DNA of 64,000 nt from Bacteroidales bacterium (GCA_009785505.1 WQWA01000001.1:62001-126000), one strand, 5' to 3'. Positions 54,299 through 63,863 are shown, numbered from the stretch's first letter. Notes: generated from the sequence alone by a model not told the origin. Translations and numbers: made by a program.

Positions 54299-56932
54299 AT
54301 GTTGAGATTTCTAAAGATAGCGTTTTTTTCTTTTCTCATGGTGCTGCTATTTTCGGCTTGCTCCACGCAAAGAAATACGTGGCTCAATCGGAACATGCAC
54401 AATATGCGTGCGTTTTACAACATTTATTGGAACGGTAGAGAAACATATAGAGACCTTCTTGTGAAAATCGAAGGTTTCGGACACGACAATCACAGTCATG
54501 TAATGCGTGTTTTCGAGTATGGTTCGATTTTGGATACCGCCCTAACAAATCCATACACAATCCGCATGATCGAAAAGGGTTCAAAAGCTATACAGCGACA
54601 TTCGATCCGTGTTCGTGGTGTGGAATATGTGAGAACCATGGAAAGAGCCTATATGCTGACGGGCAGAGGGCATTTTTATCAGCATAATTTTTCGATGGCG
54701 CGAACGGTTTTTAATTTTGTTATGTCGCAATTTTCAGACCGTCCGATACGCTTCGAAGCACTGCTTTGGTCGGCACGATCCTATATTCAAGAGGGTGAAT
54801 TTGATTTGGCTTCGACGTTGATTTCGCAAGTGCGAAACAATGAAGCTTCTTTGATGAGGCAGACCCGTCGCGAATTACCGGCAGTAACCGCAGATTTTTT
54901 TATTGCACAAAGCAGATACAACGAGGCCATTCCGTTTTTGCGAGAAGCCATGGAACTTGCCGATACTCGAGATTTCAGAAACCGTTTGGAGTTTATTTTA
55001 GCACAAATTTTCCAGTTGGAAGGACGCCGGCAAGAGGCTTTTATGGCCTATCGCAACATACTTCGGCGAAATCCTAATATGGAATTGGAGTACAATGCTC
55101 GAATCAACATGGCATTGAGTTATGGCGGCGGCTACGCAGATCGAGCAGAATTGAGCAGACAATTGAAAAGAATGCTTAACGACACCAAAAACGAGCGGTT
55201 TTTCGGACGCATCTATTTTGTTTTGGCAGATATGGCCTTGCGAGATGGCGATATCGAACAAGGCATTGAATATTTGAGTAGATCGGTGGAGTTTTCCGAA
55301 TTAAATCGCGACCAGTTGATAATTTCGGCAATTCGTTTGGCAGATTTACATTTTGACCGATTGGATTATGTTTTGGCACAACACTATTACAGTCGAGCGG
55401 CAAGTGTGATGACTGATGATCATTCCGATTTTTATCGTGTGAATACACGTGCTCAGAATTTAGAAGAATTGGTGGGTTTTCTATACATTGTGAGATACGA
55501 AGAACAAATGCAGCATCTGGCTGATTTACCTGAAGCTAGGCGTGAAGCAGAGATTGATCGTCTTATTGAAGAATACCTAAACAGAACTGCTAGATCTCAA
55601 GAAAGAGCGCCAAGAACATTGACTCAAGCTCCGTCTCAAGTACAACACAGCACGTGGTACTTTCATAATGAACAGGCCAGAACGCTTGGTGCTGCAGAAT
55701 TTAATCGCAGATGGGGGCACCGTACCAATGAAGACTTTTGGTTTTTACAACAAAGGCCGGCCTTTGCCGTAAGTCGTGATATCCAAGAAGAAACAACCAC
55801 CCGGATTGAAGAGGAAGAACAACGTGCAATTGGCGATTACACGCGGGCTGACAGAGAATATTATTTGGCAAACATGCCTGTCGGTGCAGCAGCAAGAGAA
55901 CGTTCCAACAGACGTTTGGAAGACAACTTATTTCTGTTGGGCGTTGGTTATTTTGATTTGGTGGAAGAACCAAGATTAGGAATTCAAACCTTGGAAAGAC
56001 TTTTGGAACGATTTCCGAACACATACTACCGCTTGCAGGCGCTCCATTATTTGTACCGCATGAACATGGTGTTGGGCAATCAAGCCGGAAGAACCAAATA
56101 TAGAAATTTATTGTTGGCGGAATTTCCGAATGCACAACAAACCTTGCAAATTACCGATCCGGATTTTCACAGAGTCGCAATGGAAAACACACGCCGTGCG
56201 GAAATGCTTTATCAACACACGTTTGAGGCCTATCAAATCGGAGCTTTTGATGTTGTCATTCAAAATGTGAGGCTTGCCGAACAACGCTATCCGGGCAATG
56301 CGCTCATGCCGAAGTTTCGATATTTGGAAGCCATGGCTTCGGGAGCACAACAAGGCATTGAAGCCATGATTCAAAATTTGGAGCAGTTTATCAGAGATTT
56401 TCATCACGAAAGAGAATTGGCGGATTTGGCACGAACTACAATTGAATTTTTGTCGCAAGGTTTATCCGAACCTCTACCTGCTGCTATAAACGAATCCCTT
56501 GAACAACAAGCACTCGAAGAAATTCAAGAGCCTTTGCCGGCAAAGCCCGAACATGACATTTCGATGTTTACATTCAACGCCCAAGTTCCTCATTACACCT
56601 TGCTTTTTGTGAACGTTCCGGAAGTCAATACCGACTTTTTGAAAATCAGACTAGAGGATTTTAACCGCAGAGATTTTGCACAACACAACTTGCGTATTTC
56701 CGGCGAAATTTGGGATAACGAGCGCTATTTGATTTTTATTCAAACGCACGGAACAGTTTCTCCTGCACAAGAATTCTTGGAAAATTTACGAAACAGCACA
56801 TATGTGTTTGGTGCTATTCCCGAAGAATCGTACAGCCTTATGATTATTTCTACGGAAAATTTCCAAACGCTGATACGGCTGCGAAATTTAGAGGCTTATC
56901 TATATTTCTATGAGCAGTATTATAACCCATAA
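54299..56932 (+). CDS. porW: TPR lipoprotein, T9SS component PorW/SprE-like
   Basis: An 877-residue lipoprotein: the signal ends at LLFSACST with the lipid Cys near residue 21. The post-Cys stretch with RNTWLNRNMHNMRAFYNIYWNGRE and the long TPR array (~110-420 and ~500-680, for example FEALLWSARSYIQEGEFDLA) match PorW/SprE, needed for type IX secretion and gliding. The last ~110 residues (HYTLLFVNVPEVNTDFLK) fit the same family. It would sit in the periplasmic face of the outer or inner membrane with other Por proteins. It fits with the two T9SS cargo genes here. polA follows 6 bp later. Confidence 0.78.
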   Translation: MLRFLKIAFFSFLMVLLFSACSTQRNTWLNRNMHNMRAFYNIYWNGRETYRDLLVKIEGFGHDNHSHVMRVFEYGSILDTALTNPYTIRMIEKGSKAIQRHSIRVRGVEYVRTMERAYMLTGRGHFYQHNFSMARTVFNFVMSQFSDRPIRFEALLWSARSYIQEGEFDLASTLISQVRNNEASLMRQTRRELPAVTADFFIAQSRYNEAIPFLREAMELADTRDFRNRLEFILAQIFQLEGRRQEAFMAYRNILRRNPNMELEYNARINMALSYGGGYADRAELSRQLKRMLNDTKNERFFGRIYFVLADMALRDGDIEQGIEYLSRSVEFSELNRDQLIISAIRLADLHFDRLDYVLAQHYYSRAASVMTDDHSDFYRVNTRAQNLEELVGFLYIVRYEEQMQHLADLPEARREAEIDRLIEEYLNRTARSQERAPRTLTQAPSQVQHSTWYFHNEQARTLGAAEFNRRWGHRTNEDFWFLQQRPAFAVSRDIQEETTTRIEEEEQRAIGDYTRADREYYLANMPVGAAARERSNRRLEDNLFLLGVGYFDLVEEPRLGIQTLERLLERFPNTYYRLQALHYLYRMNMVLGNQAGRTKYRNLLLAEFPNAQQTLQITDPDFHRVAMENTRRAEMLYQHTFEAYQIGAFDVVIQNVRLAEQRYPGNALMPKFRYLEAMASGAQQGIEAMIQNLEQFIRDFHHERELADLARTTIEFLSQGLSEPLPAAINESLEQQALEEIQEPLPAKPEHDISMFTFNAQVPHYTLLFVNVPEVNTDFLKIRLEDFNRRDFAQHNLRISGEIWDNERYLIFIQTHGTVSPAQEFLENLRNSTYVFGAIPEESYSLMIISTENFQTLIRLRNLEAYLYFYEQYYNP

Positions 56933-56938
56933 TCCAGA

Positions 56939-59761
56939 ATGAAAAAACTTTTCCTGCTAGATGCAATGGCGTTGATCTATCGAGCGTTTTTTGCGTTAAA
57001 TAAAAATCCGAGAATTAATTCGAAAGGTCTGAATACATCGGCAATTTTGGGCTTTGCAAATACGCTTTTGGATGTGTTGCAAAACGAAAAACCAACGCAT
57101 ATCGGCGTGTGTTTTGATACGAAAGCCCCCACCGCTCGACACGTCGAATTTGAAGATTACAAAGCCAATCGTGAGGCCATGCCCGACGAGCTTTCGGAGG
57201 CAATTCCATACATTCAACAATTGATTGAAGCGTTTGATATTCCGATTTTATATGTAGACGGTTATGAAGCCGACGATGTCATCGGAACACTTGCCAAGAA
57301 AGCCGAACAACTGGGTTTTGAGACCTACATGATGACGCCCGACAAAGATTTTGGTCAATTAGTTTCCGAACATATTTTCATTTACAAACCTGCAAAATTC
57401 GGGCAGCCGGCACAGGTTTTGGGTGTGAAAGAAGTTTGCGAACGACACGGGATCAAACGTCCTGAACAAGTCATTGATTTGCTCGGATTGATGGGCGACA
57501 GTTCGGATAATTTTACGGGAATCCCCGGTGTTGGCGAAGTTACAGCACGAAAACTGTTGGAACAATTCGACAATGTTGATAATTTGTTGGCAAATACCGA
57601 CCAAATTGCCAATGCAAAACTTCGTGAAAAGGTTGAAAACAATAAAGATTTGGCTATTCAAGCCCGAATGTTGGCAGAAATAGATACGAATGTTCCTATT
57701 GACTTCGAGCCTGAAAAATTAATGGTGAATGCTCCGAAAAAGGCTGAATTAACTGCCCTTTTGGACGAATTAGAGTTTAAAACGTTTGAACGACGGGTTA
57801 ACTCTTGGCTGAATAAAACCGCTAGCGTCATTGCGAGTGCTAGCGAAGCAATCCAGCAATATCCCGCTGACGCGGACGTCCCGTCCATGCCAAAAAACTC
57901 CAATCAGCCATTCGATTTATTCAATTTACCCGACGAAACCTCGCACCCTGCATCTCATACCCCGCACCAATTTAACGAAAATTACAAACAAATCACAGAC
58001 TTGTCCGAATTTGCAAAAATTTTATCCCAACAATCTGAATTTTGTTTCGACACGGAAACCACCGGAGTTGATGCATTGGATGCGGAATTGGTGGGAATTG
58101 CATTTTGTTTTGAAAACGGAGACGCCTATTTTTGGCGGTGTCCGGACGTAGAGATGCAATGCATTGCGTCTCTACAATGTTTAAAACCCATTTTCGAAAA
58201 TCCCAACATTTTGAAAATCGGACAAAATCTGAAATACGACATCAATGTGTTGCACCGTTATGGAATTGCGGTTTCTGAGCCGTTTTTCGACACGATGATT
58301 GCGCATTATGTGCTTCATCCCGAACGCCGATCAGGTCTTAACGATATGGCAAAAACGTATTTGAATCACGAAATGATTCCAATAGATTTGTTGATTGGAA
58401 AAAAAGGTCCAAATCAAAAATCCATGCGCAATGTACCGATCGAATGGTTGGTAGAATATGCTTGCGAAGATGCTGACGCGACCTTTCGGCTGAAACCGAT
58501 TTTGGAAAACATGATTGACGATTCCGGCGTTCGAAAGTTGTTGGAAAATATCGAGTTTCCATTAATTCCGGTATTGGCGGAAATGGAACGCGAAGGCGTA
58601 AAAATCGACCGCGAAATGTTGGAAAAGTTTTCGCAAGAACTGACTTTGGAGATCCAAAAAACGGAAGAAGCCATTTATCAGTTAGCCGGCGTTCATTTCA
58701 ATATCGCATCGCCGAAACAATTGGGTGAAATTTTGTTCGAAAAATTAAAAATCGACGAAAAAGCCAAACGTACCGGCGTTTCCAAACAATATTCAACAAG
58801 TGAAGATGTGTTGCAAAAATTGAAATACCGCCACCCTATCGCAGACTTGGTGCTCACCTATCGTTCGCTTTCCAAACTCAAATCGACTTACGTGGATGCC
58901 CTGCCGGCACTGATAAAACCAAGCACCGGACATGTCCACACGTCGTTCAATCAAGCGGTGGTTGCAACAGGCAGATTGAGTTCGAGCAATCCAAATTTGC
59001 AAAACATTCCTATTAGAACCGAGTTGGGTCGTGAAATTCGCAAAGCCTTTGTTCCACGCGACAAAGAGCATGTTTTAATGTCGGCGGATTATTCACAAAT
59101 CGAACTTCGCATCATTGCTTCTATCAGCGGCGACGAAAGCATGATTGCAGATTTTATCGCCAGACACGACATTCACACGGCAACGGCTGCAAAAATCTAC
59201 GGCGTGCCGATGACTGCTGTCGATAAAGACATGCGGCGTTCGGCAAAAAGCATCAATTTTGGGATTGTTTACGGTATGAGCGCGTTCGGATTGGCAGAAC
59301 AACTGGGTATTTCAAGAAGCGAAGCATCAAATATCATCAAACAATACTTTGAGCAATATCCGAAAATTGCCGCATATATGCAAAATGCTATTTCGGACGC
59401 TAAGACCAAAGGTTATGCCGAAACGCTTTGCGGACGCAGGCGTTATTTGCCCGACGTCAGCAGCCCGAATGCGACCGTTCGCGGATTTGCCGAGCGAAAT
59501 GCAATCAATGCGCCCATTCAAGGGAGTTCGGCGGATATGATTAAAATTGCTATGGTCAATATCGACAAACGCTTGAAAGAAGAAGGTCTGCAATCGAAAA
59601 TGATTTTGCAAGTGCATGACGAATTGGTCTTTGATGTGTTGAAAACGGAAGTTGATGTTGTGAAGAATCTTGTCGTTACCGAGATGCAGAATGCTTTGAA
59701 ATTAAATGTTCCGGTCGTTGCCGAAGCCTCAACGGGAAACACTTGGTTGGAGGCGCATTAG
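56939..59761 (+). CDS. polA: DNA polymerase I, with two in-frame palindromic insertions
   Basis: A 940-residue repair polymerase. The 5'-nuclease domain (1-~290) has YEADDVIGTLA and GVGEVTARKLL. The 3'-5' exonuclease has FCFDTETTGVDALDAELVG with the Asp-x-Glu pair, so proofreading appears intact. The polymerase domain has DYSQIELRI, RRSAKSINFGIVYGMSAFGL (O helix) and VHDELVFDV. Two palindromic inserts add residues. The first is at ~296-310 in the linker after the 5'-nuclease (ASVIASASEAIQQ). The second is at ~403-412 in the exonuclease domain (VEMQCIASLQ). Neither shifts the frame. It lies in an operon behind porW. Confidence 0.95.
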   Translation: MKKLFLLDAMALIYRAFFALNKNPRINSKGLNTSAILGFANTLLDVLQNEKPTHIGVCFDTKAPTARHVEFEDYKANREAMPDELSEAIPYIQQLIEAFDIPILYVDGYEADDVIGTLAKKAEQLGFETYMMTPDKDFGQLVSEHIFIYKPAKFGQPAQVLGVKEVCERHGIKRPEQVIDLLGLMGDSSDNFTGIPGVGEVTARKLLEQFDNVDNLLANTDQIANAKLREKVENNKDLAIQARMLAEIDTNVPIDFEPEKLMVNAPKKAELTALLDELEFKTFERRVNSWLNKTASVIASASEAIQQYPADADVPSMPKNSNQPFDLFNLPDETSHPASHTPHQFNENYKQITDLSEFAKILSQQSEFCFDTETTGVDALDAELVGIAFCFENGDAYFWRCPDVEMQCIASLQCLKPIFENPNILKIGQNLKYDINVLHRYGIAVSEPFFDTMIAHYVLHPERRSGLNDMAKTYLNHEMIPIDLLIGKKGPNQKSMRNVPIEWLVEYACEDADATFRLKPILENMIDDSGVRKLLENIEFPLIPVLAEMEREGVKIDREMLEKFSQELTLEIQKTEEAIYQLAGVHFNIASPKQLGEILFEKLKIDEKAKRTGVSKQYSTSEDVLQKLKYRHPIADLVLTYRSLSKLKSTYVDALPALIKPSTGHVHTSFNQAVVATGRLSSSNPNLQNIPIRTELGREIRKAFVPRDKEHVLMSADYSQIELRIIASISGDESMIADFIARHDIHTATAAKIYGVPMTAVDKDMRRSAKSINFGIVYGMSAFGLAEQLGISRSEASNIIKQYFEQYPKIAAYMQNAISDAKTKGYAETLCGRRRYLPDVSSPNATVRGFAERNAINAPIQGSSADMIKIAMVNIDKRLKEEGLQSKMILQVHDELVFDVLKTEVDVVKNLVVTEMQNALKLNVPVVAEASTGNTWLEAH
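57826..57857 (+). repeat. In-frame repeat in polA (family GTCATTGCGAG), interdomain linker
   Basis: CGTCATTGCGAG...CGAAGCAATCCAGC is half of the element that is complete in the TrmH-family gene at 52686. It is translated as ASVIASASEAIQQ in the polymerase linker. Confidence 0.75.
58148..58175 (+). repeat. In-frame palindromic element in polA (family GTAGAGACGC)
   Basis: GTAGAGATGCAATGC/ATTGCGTCTCTAC is a 28-bp inverted repeat with one mismatch, nearly identical to the copy in the M56 gene at 19124 and read in the same frame (VEMQCIASLQ against VETQRIASLQ). Confidence 0.8.
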
Positions 59762-59823
59762 TTATCGCAAGCTTTGGTTTTTGCTATTTTGAGCAAATAT
59801 TTGAAAAAATCCATTTTTTTTCG

Positions 59824-59831
59824 TATCTTTG
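59824..59831 (+). promoter_or_regulatory. Promoter of the PASTA-protein operon, -7 box TATCTTTG
   Basis: TATCTTTG lies 33 bases before the ATG of the PASTA protein. Confidence 0.7.
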
Positions 59832-59864
59832 TATTGTAGAAATTTGTGTCCATTTGAAAATACC

Positions 59865-60476
59865 ATGAAAAAACCTTTTTGGAAAGACCTTAAATTTTGG
59901 AAAACAATTACCCTCATGATTGTGGCGAGCATTCTCATCATCGTTTTGACGTTTGCTTCATTAAGAATATTTACACGACACGGACAGTCGTTTGTAGTTC
60001 CCGATTTGACCGGACTTACGATGAACCATCTGGGTGTGCTGGAACAAAACTACCGATTCAGATTTAAAGTTATTGATTCTGTTTTCGACGAAACGCAGCC
60101 TGCCGGAACTATCATCAGACAAAACCCTTGGTCCGGTGCAACCGTAAAACGCGGCCGACAGTTTTACATTACATTGGTGGCAGCAATGCCGGATATGGTA
60201 AGAATGCCGAATTTGATTGATCTCTCGCTGCGCCAAGCTGCATCACAGCTTCAGACCCTCGGGCTTAATGTAGGTACAGTTACTTACCGTCACGATATGG
60301 ATTTTCAGGGTGCTGTGTTAGACCAAGTATATCGTGGAGTACCCATACGTCCTGGGGAAAACATTCGGCGGGGTTCATCCGTGGATCTTGTTGTTTCAGG
60401 CGGACCACAAGAAGAACGTAGGGATAGAGAACCGGAAGTTATCGAACAGCCCCCGATTTTCGAAGATGAATTCTAA
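59865..60476 (+). CDS. Membrane-anchored PASTA-domain protein
   Basis: A 203-residue protein. One membrane helix at ~14-36 (TITLMIVASILIIVLTFASL) is followed by two PASTA domains, ~42-106 (VVPDLTGLTMNHLGVLEQNY, GTIIRQNPWSGATVKRG) and ~112-180 (MPNLIDLSLRQAASQLQTLG, VDLVVSGGP), and an acidic tail. PASTA domains bind peptidoglycan or muropeptides. There is no kinase or PBP domain, so it is a stand-alone sensor or scaffold. The ATG at 59865 is preferred to an in-frame opening at 59829. A T9SS cargo gene follows after 3 bp. Confidence 0.88.
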   Translation: MKKPFWKDLKFWKTITLMIVASILIIVLTFASLRIFTRHGQSFVVPDLTGLTMNHLGVLEQNYRFRFKVIDSVFDETQPAGTIIRQNPWSGATVKRGRQFYITLVAAMPDMVRMPNLIDLSLRQAASQLQTLGLNVGTVTYRHDMDFQGAVLDQVYRGVPIRPGENIRRGSSVDLVVSGGPQEERRDREPEVIEQPPIFEDEF

Positions 60477-60479
60477 AAC

Positions 60480-62630
60480 ATGCGGACATTTTTTTTGAAA
60501 ATAAAATTTTGCTTTTTTGTTGTTTTGATAGGATTGACACAGCAGATTGCAGCACAGAATCAAGGTGCTGCGCTACGTCATTTGGACATAAATCCGGTAT
60601 TGATCAATGCCGCAAACAGAGAGGCAAGAGCAGTCCTATTTGTAAAATCGGAACGACCGGCGTTGAAACTGCCGTTTTTTGATGATTTTTCGTCACTTCG
60701 CTCGCCATTTCCAAACGATTCGCTCTGGGAAGACAATATGGTTTTTATCAATGCTAGTTTTCCACTTTTTCCACCAACTATCGGTGTTGCCACGTTTGAT
60801 GCTTTAGACGCTGCAGGGCGATTGTATGAACATGCCGCCCTTTCTCCTGATTGGTTTGGTGCAGACACACTCACTTCGCGACCCATTCGATTAGACTCAA
60901 TTTTCGACGGAAGTCCTCGTGAATTAACGAATGCGGATTCTGTGTTTTTCAGTTTTTATTTTCAGCCGGGCGGAGGTTTTGGAACAGAGTCGGACGGAAC
61001 AATCCGCGGACGTGCACCAAGAGCAAGCGATGAGTTGATTTTAGAGTTTCGTGATAGTACAGGTATTTGGAATGTGGTTTGGTATGCAAACGGGCAAACC
61101 TTGGCACAGTTTTGTCCGCTTTGCGTAGTTGATTCTGTGCTTGTAACTCCCGCAACAGATACAACTCCGGCAGTTTTTAGACTTGTGCAAGATTTTGAAA
61201 AAGAATTTTTCAGACAGGTAAGTATTTCTATTCTCGACACAATGGCGATTGTCGAAACAACAGATACGATTAGAGGGAGTTTTCTTTACAACGGGTTTCA
61301 GTTTCGCTTCCGAAATATAAGTTCGTTAGACCGGAATCAGCAACAAAACCCAAGCCGACAGGGCTCCGGCGGACAATGGCATATAGATTATGTTCGCTTG
61401 AACGCTTATCCCAACGGATTTAACAGATTCTCATCTGATATTGCTTTTGTTCATCAAGGTGAACGCGTATTGAGAGATTTTCAAGCCATGCCGGCAAATC
61501 AGTTTCGAGGCCAGGTAGATTTAATTAGTGAAATCCCGATATTGTTTCGAAATTTAGACACAATTTGGCACGCCGTACAATATAGCTTTCAAATCACAGG
61601 TCCGGGTTATTTTTGGGCAGCCACTCCTTCAAACACAGCTGTTGAGCCTTTTTACACACACGGATTTAATTACAACACGGATATTTATGAATATCAGCGG
61701 AATTTTCCATTTCCACCGGAGATCACAGCGTCCGGAATATTTGAAATTCAGCACGTTTTAACATCAACAAACCGAGAGGATATCGCCAGATCAAACGACA
61801 CAATGATTCAAGCCGTTCATTTTGGAAACTATTTTGCCTATGACGACGGAACTCCCGAAGCAGGCTTCGGATTTGACATAGAAAGGAGCAGGCCTACTAG
61901 TAATGAATTTGCATATCGGTTTCCGATGCGGGTTCCCGATTCGCTGGTTGCTATTCAAATTTGGTTTAACGAAACTCCGGCAGACATGAGTCGCGCGTTT
62001 TTCAATTTCGCAGTTTGGTCAGAAAATAATGGAGCTCCTTCACAAGATCCAATTTATGTCGGACAAGATCTGCTTCCTGAACAGGGCGATACGGCAGGTT
62101 TTTTCACGTATTGGCTGGACGCTCCGCTGCCATTAAGTTCCGGCGATTTTTTTATTGGTTTTCAGCAAAGAGGACAAAGTGCCACTTTTTTCTTAAATGT
62201 TGGCTTTGATCTAAACAACAATGCCCGGAACCACATGCTTGGACGACTTGATGGAGGCAGATTTATAAACGGCAGGTGGGACAACAGCTGGGATACTATA
62301 TCCATCTACGGCGCAGTCATGATGCGTCCGGTGTTCGGAACTTCGGAAGACATACCGCCGCCAACAAGTATTTTAGACAGAGATGAGGGTGTTGATGCGG
62401 ACGAAAAAATTCGTGTTTTTCCTAACCCAAGCGATGGTGTTATTTTTGTCGAGTCCCCAAAAAATGTTGTGAATAGTTATGAAGTCTTTGATTTGAGCGG
62501 ACGAAGATTGTTGCAAAGAATAATTAAAAGCACACAGTTTTCGGTAGACCTTCCACAAAATCCGGGCCTTTATATTTTGGTTTTACACACTGAAAGCGGA
62601 ATTGTTTCTAAGAGAGTGGTTCGACGATAG
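60480..62630 (+). CDS. Secreted T9SS cargo with C-terminal sorting domain
   Basis: A 716-residue secreted protein with a signal peptide at ~1-28 (FCFFVVLIGLTQQIAAQ). The N-terminal half is strand-rich (FFDDFSSLRSPFPND, SVFFSFYFQPGG), consistent with a jelly-roll or lectin-like fold, but no family is recognised. The last ~80 residues (IRVFPNPSDGVIFVES, YEVFDLSGRRLLQR, GLYILVLHTESGIVSKRVVRR) are a type A T9SS sorting domain. The start is 3 bp after the PASTA gene, so both share its promoter. Its 3' end overlaps miaA by 23 bp, tail to tail. Function unknown; a cell-surface role is likely. Confidence 0.82.
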   Translation: MRTFFLKIKFCFFVVLIGLTQQIAAQNQGAALRHLDINPVLINAANREARAVLFVKSERPALKLPFFDDFSSLRSPFPNDSLWEDNMVFINASFPLFPPTIGVATFDALDAAGRLYEHAALSPDWFGADTLTSRPIRLDSIFDGSPRELTNADSVFFSFYFQPGGGFGTESDGTIRGRAPRASDELILEFRDSTGIWNVVWYANGQTLAQFCPLCVVDSVLVTPATDTTPAVFRLVQDFEKEFFRQVSISILDTMAIVETTDTIRGSFLYNGFQFRFRNISSLDRNQQQNPSRQGSGGQWHIDYVRLNAYPNGFNRFSSDIAFVHQGERVLRDFQAMPANQFRGQVDLISEIPILFRNLDTIWHAVQYSFQITGPGYFWAATPSNTAVEPFYTHGFNYNTDIYEYQRNFPFPPEITASGIFEIQHVLTSTNREDIARSNDTMIQAVHFGNYFAYDDGTPEAGFGFDIERSRPTSNEFAYRFPMRVPDSLVAIQIWFNETPADMSRAFFNFAVWSENNGAPSQDPIYVGQDLLPEQGDTAGFFTYWLDAPLPLSSGDFFIGFQQRGQSATFFLNVGFDLNNNARNHMLGRLDGGRFINGRWDNSWDTISIYGAVMMRPVFGTSEDIPPPTSILDRDEGVDADEKIRVFPNPSDGVIFVESPKNVVNSYEVFDLSGRRLLQRIIKSTQFSVDLPQNPGLYILVLHTESGIVSKRVVRR

Positions 62631-63306
62631 TCATTTTCACACCTTCACGCTGCATTTTTCTAAACCACGTCATTTGTCGTTTGGCAAATTGATGAATAGC
62701 GGTGTTTAGTTGCTCAAAAAGTTCATTTTTCGTGATGGCTCCAAGAAGATACAGCGTTACAAACTTATATTCCAAACCGTAAATAAGCAAACGTTCCGTA
62801 GAAACGCCCTGTTTAATCAACATTTCGACTTCCTCGATAAGACCTGCATTTAAGCGGGTTTTCAAGCGCTGTGTAATTCTTTTTCGAACCATATCTCGAG
62901 GTGGAAAAATAGCAAAAACCGTTTCACAAGAAATTTTTGGAAACACGGCATCGGGGGCAGTTTTCTGAAAGTTGTAATGTTGCAAAATTGCCGACAAATA
63001 TAGACCTGTTCCGCCACAAAAAACCGGCTTTTTGTTTCGTGAAACAATATCGTTATAAGCCATATGAAAATCCGAAACAAATTGAAAAGCGCTGTACATT
63101 TCACCTGCATCTAAAATGTCAATCAAATGGTAAGGTATCGATTTACCGTTTACCGTATATTCGTCCAAATCCTTGCCCGTTCCGATATCCATACCTCGAA
63201 ACACTTGTCGTGAATCGGCAGAAATGATTTCTCCATCAATTTCCGCAGCCAATCGTACGGCATATTTTGTTTTTCCGCAAGCCGTGGGTCCTAAAATTGT
63301 GATCAT
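62608..63306 (-). CDS. miaA: tRNA dimethylallyltransferase MiaA (short form)
   Basis: A 232-residue enzyme that prenylates A37 of tRNAs reading UNN codons. The P-loop ILGPTACGKTKYAVRLA, the SADSRQVFRGMDIGTGK loop and FCGGTGLYLSAIL are MiaA signatures, and FAKRQMTWFRK is the conserved C-terminal prenyl-site helix. It is ~70 residues shorter than usual (~300): the middle (after GGTGLYLSAI) lacks most of the helical insertion domain that grips the tRNA. The remaining motifs are intact, so it may be a distinct short paralogue; a full-length copy elsewhere is possible. Confidence 0.8.
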   Translation of the reverse strand: MITILGPTACGKTKYAVRLAAEIDGEIISADSRQVFRGMDIGTGKDLDEYTVNGKSIPYHLIDILDAGEMYSAFQFVSDFHMAYNDIVSRNKKPVFCGGTGLYLSAILQHYNFQKTAPDAVFPKISCETVFAIFPPRDMVRKRITQRLKTRLNAGLIEEVEMLIKQGVSTERLLIYGLEYKFVTLYLLGAITKNELFEQLNTAIHQFAKRQMTWFRKMQREGVKMTIVEPLS

Positions 63307-63334
63307 TTTAATTATGCAGGGGCTAGTTTACAAT

Positions 63335-63362
63335 GTAGGGGCGACGCATGCGTCGCCCCTAC
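63335..63362. repeat. GTAGGGGCG-family palindrome (copy 4) between exbD and miaA
   Basis: GTAGGGGCGACGCATGCGTCGCCCCTAC is a perfect 28-bp inverted repeat. It lies after the end of exbD and before the miaA start, both on the minus strand. Confidence 0.75.
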
Positions 63363-63389
63363 GGTAGTTATTTACATCATTTTATACTA

Positions 63390-63863
63390 TTAAAACAACG
63401 CATTCGTCTGAGTTGTGGAGTAATTCAGTCGGAATGCCCCAACTTGACGAAGTTCCTGTTTAACAGCCGTAACGATACGCATTCTTACTTCTCTGTCAAC
63501 GCGTAAAGACGTTGTCAAGAAGGGCACATCTGCCTCAGCACGGGCTTCACGCTCTGCCAAAATAAACGTTTGAATTTCACTAACATCTGCAATTTGATCA
63601 TTCAACTGAATACGTGGCTCTGTACCTAACGCTGCAACGAGATGAGGCAACGGCGGACCAATGTGTATATTACTTACCAGCGACTTTCGTTCAATTTTGT
63701 GAACTTCGGTTGCTTGCGGCACAACAACTCTTACAAGCAGCGTACTTTCTCTCATGGTAGAAATTACCATAAAGAAAAATAGTAAGATGAATACCAAATC
63801 TGCTAAAGATCCGGTGTTGATCGTTGGTGCTGCTTTTTTTTCTTTTTTTCTAAATCGTCCCAT
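63390..63863 (-). CDS. exbD: ExbD/TolR-family biopolymer transport protein
   Basis: A 157-residue inner-membrane protein. After a basic N-terminus a single helix at ~17-36 (SLADLVFILLFFFMVISTM) carries the conserved Asp of the proton path. The periplasmic remainder (~40-157) fits the ExbD/TolR fold (RIVTAVKQELRQVGAFRLNY). With ExbB it powers TonB-dependent transport. A clear GGAGGA ribosome site lies 12 bases before the ATG, unusual for this phylum. A related gene ends 20 bp upstream. Confidence 0.87.
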   Translation of the reverse strand: MGRFRKKEKKAAPTINTGSLADLVFILLFFFMVISTMRESTLLVRVVVPQATEVHKIERKSLVSNIHIGPPLPHLVAALGTEPRIQLNDQIADVSEIQTFILAEREARAEADVPFLTTSLRVDREVRMRIVTAVKQELRQVGAFRLNYSTTQTNALF

